Of a stretch of 61,851 nt of DNA, positions 58,150-61,851 are shown piece after piece. Both the position numbers and the translations under genes were made by a program. The DNA lies in NCBI GenBank assembly GCA_964443785.1, contig CAYUER010000001.1, positions 1 to 61,851 of the forward strand. The letters run 5' to 3'. The notes under the pieces are model-generated. The model was not told the origin of the DNA and made no database searches. It was given only the letters and a program-made list of their open reading frames with translations. Every line of letters begins with the position of its first letter. Position 1 is the stretch's first letter. This DNA comes from CALMZN01 sp964443785 (lineage in GTDB: Bacteria; Patescibacteriota; Patescibacteriia; UBA1558; GWA2-36-10).

Positions 58150-58239
58150 TATTTTACTGTTTTTGCACTATACTATTAATAGCACAAAGTACTTTATTTA
58201 TTAATTATTAAAATCAAAAAAATGAAAGGGGGTGAAGAA

Positions 58240-58608
58240 ATGAAAAAATTATTAGTTGCTTTAATGCTTTTGGCTCCAACTATGGCCATGGCTCAGGCTA
58301 GGGACGTAGAATCAGATTTTGGTACAAATGTTTTGCAAAACATAAGAGTGGCTGGTGACGGCTCAAGAGATTTGTATGACATGTTGGCCGGCATCATCAA
58401 CACTGCCCTTTATTTCTTGGGTGGTATCGCTGTCTTATTATTCCTTTATGGCGGCTTTCTATGGTTCACTTCTCAAGGCAATGACGACAAAATCAACTCA
58501 GCTAAGAAAATCATGGGTTCAGCCGTTGTTGGCTTGGCCATCATTTTCGCTTCATACGCTGCAGCTCAATTTGTCATCAACTCATTGTACAACAACACTT
58601 TAGCGTAA
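58240..58608 (+). CDS. VirB2/TrbC-like pilin
   Basis: 122 residues from ATG at 58240, chosen because AAAGGGGGTG precedes it; the frame opens at 58222. Signal peptide MKKLLVALMLLAPTMAMAQA, two membrane helices with the loop TSQGNDDKINSAKKI between. Shorter and better supplied with a ribosome binding site than its neighbours, so possibly the major, highly expressed pilin. An internal +1 frame is a shadow. Confidence 0.83.
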   Translation: MKKLLVALMLLAPTMAMAQARDVESDFGTNVLQNIRVAGDGSRDLYDMLAGIINTALYFLGGIAVLLFLYGGFLWFTSQGNDDKINSAKKIMGSAVVGLAIIFASYAAAQFVINSLYNNTLA

Positions 58609-58664
58609 TATCATAGACATATAGTCTAGACTATAGTAGTCGAGCTTAGCTTGACTACTAGGGT

Positions 58665-58945
58665 GTGAATTATATGCTTCAATACCTTTTGGCTATTTTA
58701 TTATTATTACCTCTATCTGTGGGTGCACAGACAGTCGATCCGCGCAAGTCTTTGCAAGAGGCAGCTTCGGGTACTGGTCTAAAAACAGATAAAGATCCAG
58801 TAGAGATTATAGTGGATATTATCAATGTACTGTTATATTTTTTGGGCAGTATATTTTTGGTTTTGATTCTCTGGGCTGGCTTCAGATGGATGACAGCCGC
58901 TGGCAACAATGACGCCATTAAAAAATCTAGAGACACCATAGTCAA
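58665..58945 (+). CDS. VirB2/TrbC-like pilin, 3' end in gap
   Basis: About 93 codons seen. Signal peptide (LLLLPLSVGAQ), the first membrane helix (NVLLYFLGSIFLVLILWAGF) and the loop TAAGNNDAIKKSRDTI; the second helix is in the gap. Fourth pilin of the array. The reading frame drawn across the gap into GC-rich DNA is an artefact. Confidence 0.78.
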
Positions 58946-59045
58946 NNNNNNNNNNNNNNNNNNNNNNNNNNNNNNNNNNNNNNNNNNNNNNNNNNNNNNN
59001 NNNNNNNNNNNNNNNNNNNNNNNNNNNNNNNNNNNNNNNNNNNNN
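58946..59045. other. Assembly gap (100 N) after the fourth pilin
   Basis: Exactly 100 N, joining an AT-rich plus-strand pilin to a GC-rich minus-strand lipoprotein. Both genes lose their 3' ends here; the order and distance across it are not proven by sequence. Confidence 0.95.
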
Positions 59046-59599
59046 CGACCACGGACGGTATTGCCGTTGTTGTCGTTCCAGGTGAGGTCAAAGTCACCAG
59101 CTACCACAAAGAGAGTTTTTTCCTCTTGCGGCCGGAGAGTAAAACTTCCACCTTGCATCGAGGAGAAAGTTTTGACTTGTGAACTGGAGTTGTAGATCAC
59201 CACCTCGATTTTGGTCCAGCCGCGGAGCAGGAATTCATCGATGATGATGGTCTCTCCGGTGTAGAGACCGGTGACATGATGCTCCACACCACTCAGTCGG
59301 TCGTCGCTACCACCGATCCTCTCGATCCACCAGAGCTCGTACTGTATGTATTTTTGAGCCCTGGTTTCCACCGGAAATGTCCTGCCGTAGGGCAGGGGCA
59401 CCTTGGTCCCACCATTGACGGAGACAAAGACCGGGATATCCCAGTTCAGGTGAAAGCTCAGCCTGACGATGGGCGGCTCATCTCCGTAGGGATGATCCAG
59501 CGCTTGTCCCTGCTCATCTCGGAACTCAGTCTGGAAGGCCGAGCAGCCGGCCAGCAGACCAAGGAGCAGGCACAGAGTGATCAGAAGAAATTTTCGCAT
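59046..59599 (-). CDS. Lipoprotein in a GC-rich cassette, 3' end in gap
   Basis: About 184 residues seen. Lipobox L-L-A-G-C with Cys19 (MRKFLLITLCLLLGLLAGCS). The rest is beta-rich, with YIQYELWWIERIGG and TKIEVVIYNSSS, Ig-like in style; no recognised family. Own consensus promoter (59666-59694), leader hairpin GCCCCA/TGGGGC, and AGAGGTG ribosome binding site. The only GC-rich cassette found to the right of the origin, and on the lagging-type strand. Confidence 0.75.
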
Positions 59600-59665
59600 G
59601 ACACACCTCTTTCAAGGTTCGGGTTTACTTTTGGGCCCCACAATGGGGCACGAGAGCATCATAAT

Positions 59666-59694
59666 ATTATACACTAAATATCAAAAATTGTCAA
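59666..59694 (-). promoter_or_regulatory. Consensus promoter of the 59046 cassette
   Basis: Minus strand TTGACA (59689-59694), exactly 17 bases, TATAAT (59666-59671). Confidence 0.78.
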
Positions 59695-59751
59695 ATATAA
59701 GTGCCAAAAAGCTCAAAAAGTGCTATAATTTGCTATATTATTAAATGTTTT

Positions 59752-61644
59752 ATGTCTTATATTGCAAAAATTAAGGATAGCATTGATAAACATAGTCAGC
59801 GATATTTGTGGGGCAATATAGCTCTTTTTATTTTGCTTTTTTCTTTTCTAGTTTTAAAAAAATATTACTATTTTGGCTACAATATTGCCGATCTAGCCAT
59901 ATTTAATCAAACTTTTTGGAATACTATACACGGTCGTTGGTTTGAGGAAACCATTACTCTCAATAATTATTTTGCCGATCATTTTTCCCCAATTTTAGTT
60001 TTATTGTTGCCATTTTATGCTTTGAAGCAATCAGCCACCACGCTTCTTTTAATTCAAGTGGTGGTTACAGCTTTTTGTGCTTGGCCACTATTTTTGATAG
60101 CCAAAAGATTGTCAAATAACAATTTATTTGCAGTCTTAATTTCCGTCTTGTGGCTGCTTAATCCAATGGTCCATCATCAATTAATGTACGAATTTCACTT
60201 TTTTCATTTAATGGCTTTTTTATTTTTTTGGTCCTTTTATTTTTATCAACAAAATAAAATAAAAACATTTTTTCTATTTTATATTTTAACATTACTAACT
60301 AGAGAGGATGCGGCTTTTTTGTTTGTTGGCTTGTCCTTTTTATTTTTATTAGAAAAAAAATCTAGAAAAATATTTTTTAGTATTTTAATATTTTCTCTAC
60401 TGTATTTTATTATAGCTATTTTATTTATCAAGTCTAATTCACCAGTTGGAAGTTATAAATTTTTGAATTATTACAATTGGTTGGGGGGAGATAATTTTGC
60501 AAATATTATATTGACATGGCTCCGTAATCCAATAGATGTTGTAATGCACATATTGTCTCCAAAAAGCATGTTTATATTAATGTACTTTTTTTCATTTTTT
60601 TTATTTATACCATTTTTGGCTAAAAAATATTTAATAATCACCATAATTCCCTTCTTGCAATTTATTATGACAAACGGCGGCTTAAATGGCGCCCACATAT
60701 ACACCCACTATTCTATTATTTTTTTAACCGGCTCATATTTAGCTTATATTTTTGGTTTGTGGAAGATTTTTAATAAAAAAATAAACGGGAACTTATTTTT
60801 TATATATAATAATAAAATATTTTTTATTGCATTATTTATTTTTTCGGTAATATTTTTTTTATTTTTTGTTTCACCACTTTTTAAAGTAATAAAGAAAAGT
60901 TTTTTACCAAATCATAATCAAAATAGGATGTCATTTTTGAGTGACATTCCCTCAGGTGCATCAGTTTGTTCCGACCCATCTTTTTTACCGGAGCTGAGCT
61001 TGAGAGAGGTCTTATATCACATTGACTACACCTATTATGGTAGATCTGCTTTTGCAGAATGGGATTTTTCTTTGCCGGAGGTGGATTATATTTTTCTGGA
61101 CATGAGTCAATTTTTAATTACTTTAAGTGATAGAAATAGTCGCTATTTACAAAATAATACCAAGCCATTACTCATGCCAGATCGTTGGGCCGACACACTG
61201 AGTGATTATTTTTTGATTAGAGCAAAAGATAATTTATTTTTATGGACACGCAAAAATAGTCCCGATGACAATGGTTTAAAGTATTTTGAGCAAAATATAG
61301 TTGATATTAAAAATGATAGTTTTATCAAAGACTGGTCGATCAGCCATCTTGGCGATCAGAGAGTTTTACGCATATCTTACAATAATTTAAGTTCAAATAA
61401 CTATTTAATTCGTTTTTATCAAGGCAGCTCATCATGGGATCTACCCTTTGATTATGGTCTGTATTCTTTAGCACAAAAAAAAGAGGGAAAAACATTCACC
61501 GCTTATTATTATATTAATAATAAAGTAGATGCCTTTGAGCTCTATCAGTATGATTCGCTAAAAACATTAGGCGAGATGGATAATATAGACTTATTTTTGT
61601 TAGAAAAAAATATTTTTGGTCCAGTAAACATATCTCAAAAATAA
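59752..61644 (+). CDS. DUF2079 multi-pass membrane protein
   Basis: 630 residues from ATG at 59752 (MSYIAKIKDSIDKHSQRYLW); an earlier ATG at 59701 precedes the likely promoter TATAAT at about 59725, so the inner start is preferred. About 10-12 membrane helices. The block DLAIFNQTFWNTIHGRWFEET...ADHFSPILVLLLPFYAL and LLTREDAAFLFVGL are typical of DUF2079, a glycosyltransferase-like (GT-C fold) family. The last 230 residues form an external domain. Likely glycan or lipid modification. Confidence 0.85.
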   Translation: MSYIAKIKDSIDKHSQRYLWGNIALFILLFSFLVLKKYYYFGYNIADLAIFNQTFWNTIHGRWFEETITLNNYFADHFSPILVLLLPFYALKQSATTLLLIQVVVTAFCAWPLFLIAKRLSNNNLFAVLISVLWLLNPMVHHQLMYEFHFFHLMAFLFFWSFYFYQQNKIKTFFLFYILTLLTREDAAFLFVGLSFLFLLEKKSRKIFFSILIFSLLYFIIAILFIKSNSPVGSYKFLNYYNWLGGDNFANIILTWLRNPIDVVMHILSPKSMFILMYFFSFFLFIPFLAKKYLIITIIPFLQFIMTNGGLNGAHIYTHYSIIFLTGSYLAYIFGLWKIFNKKINGNLFFIYNNKIFFIALFIFSVIFFLFFVSPLFKVIKKSFLPNHNQNRMSFLSDIPSGASVCSDPSFLPELSLREVLYHIDYTYYGRSAFAEWDFSLPEVDYIFLDMSQFLITLSDRNSRYLQNNTKPLLMPDRWADTLSDYFLIRAKDNLFLWTRKNSPDDNGLKYFEQNIVDIKNDSFIKDWSISHLGDQRVLRISYNNLSSNNYLIRFYQGSSSWDLPFDYGLYSLAQKKEGKTFTAYYYINNKVDAFELYQYDSLKTLGEMDNIDLFLLEKNIFGPVNISQK

Positions 61645-61648
61645 AGCC

Positions 61649-61851
61649 CTATCTTTTCTTGGCCATAATTAACAATGATAGTCCTGGTGCGTATATTTTT
61701 AGGGAGCCTAATATTTGGCAAAAAATAAAATCCAAATTTAATAAAATAAAGAAAAAACGAGTAAGTAAATTTTTTTCTTCGTATTTCCACAAGCCCACAC
61801 CTACATTTTTTTTCTTGATTTTACTGATAGCTTCGAAGCCCAGCAAAAGTA
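61649..61851 (-). CDS. C-terminal fragment of an unidentified gene, 5' end beyond window
   Basis: The frame is open to the window edge and ends at 61649, convergent with the DUF2079 gene by 4 bases. Seen end: KIKKKNVGVGLWKYEEKNLL ... APGLSLLIMAKKR. A strand ending in lysines of this kind is common at the end of SAM-dependent methyltransferases, but the evidence is thin. The TTG at 61846 is not a real start. Confidence 0.5.
   Translation of the reverse strand, partial: LLLGFEAISKIKKKNVGVGLWKYEEKNLLTRFFFILLNLDFIFCQILGSLKIYAPGLSLLIMAKKR

Noticed and set aside
58665..59599. Frames fusing the fourth pilin with the GC-rich lipoprotein across the gap
   Set aside because: They join through the N run; composition, strand and homology show two separate genes.
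1..61851. Recoding of TGA as an amino acid, as in some CPR lineages
   Set aside because: TGA ends several well-bounded genes (for example those at 10005, 15773 and 17311) and no in-frame TGA interrupts a conserved gene.
1..61851. Insertion sequences, integrases, phage or toxin-antitoxin modules explaining the cassettes
   Set aside because: No transposase, integrase, resolvase or phage gene is visible, and no common terminal repeat flanks the cassettes.

Overview
The window looks like a chromosomal segment of a Candidate Phyla Radiation (Patescibacteria) genome, most likely of the Parcubacteria side. This is an inference from several signs. The core genes are AT-rich and their translation starts mostly lack a Shine-Dalgarno sequence. 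The origin cluster is reduced (rpmH-rnpA-yidD-yidC / dnaA / dnaN). Families typical of that group occur together: tandem VirB2-like pilins, lamin-tail/PKD surface proteins, VanW, FemX-like and DUF2079 proteins. TGA is read as stop. The replication origin lies around dnaA (33.3-35.1 kb): most genes to its left are on the minus strand and most to its right on the plus strand. Four runs of exactly 100 N (10857, 18059, 25695, 58946) are scaffold gaps of nominal length; each interrupts a gene or a repeat.

Left arm (1-33 kb): trmD, an epimerase, khpA and rpsP (with a repeat-flanked insertion); two sugar/glycan genes; smc; rnc, a nusB-NUDIX fusion and rpmF; VanW and Hsp20; a tRNA-Leu / methyltransferase / tRNA-Val unit; a lamin-tail surface protein and three small secreted proteins; ssb, rnhB and glutamate dehydrogenase; a CsoR-like repressor with thioredoxin and thioredoxin reductase; tRNA-Arg; bactofilin with a diacylglycerol-kinase-like protein; then yidC, yidD, rnpA and rpmH. 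Right arm (33-62 kb): dnaA, dnaN, ruvA, a FemX/nucleotidyltransferase/Mur-ligase operon, rpoB-rpoC behind a structured leader, ftsK, a RodZ-like gene, recA, a polysaccharide export set (flippase, O-antigen ligase, galU), a sugar-binding lipoprotein, four VirB2-like pilins and a DUF2079 membrane protein.

Scattered through the left arm, with one more at 59 kb, are about twelve genes that look foreign against this background. They are GC-rich in composition and carry strong AGGAGG-type ribosome binding sites. Most have their own promoter of the form TTGACA-17-TATAAT in AT-rich DNA and their own strong terminator hairpin, and nearly all stand alone. Seven encode lipoproteins, secreted or membrane proteins; the others include a beta-ketoacyl-ACP-synthase-III-like enzyme, a zinc ribbon protein and two members of one new small family (2547 and 28778). 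I consider this set of self-contained cassettes the most interesting feature of the window.

Two candidate structured RNAs with near-consensus promoters and intrinsic terminators are also visible (minus strand 10501-10656; plus strand 12937-13103, a 6S-like rod). Several palindromic repeats occur, one of them inside the trmD reading frame. No rRNA, CRISPR array, transposase or prophage was recognised.
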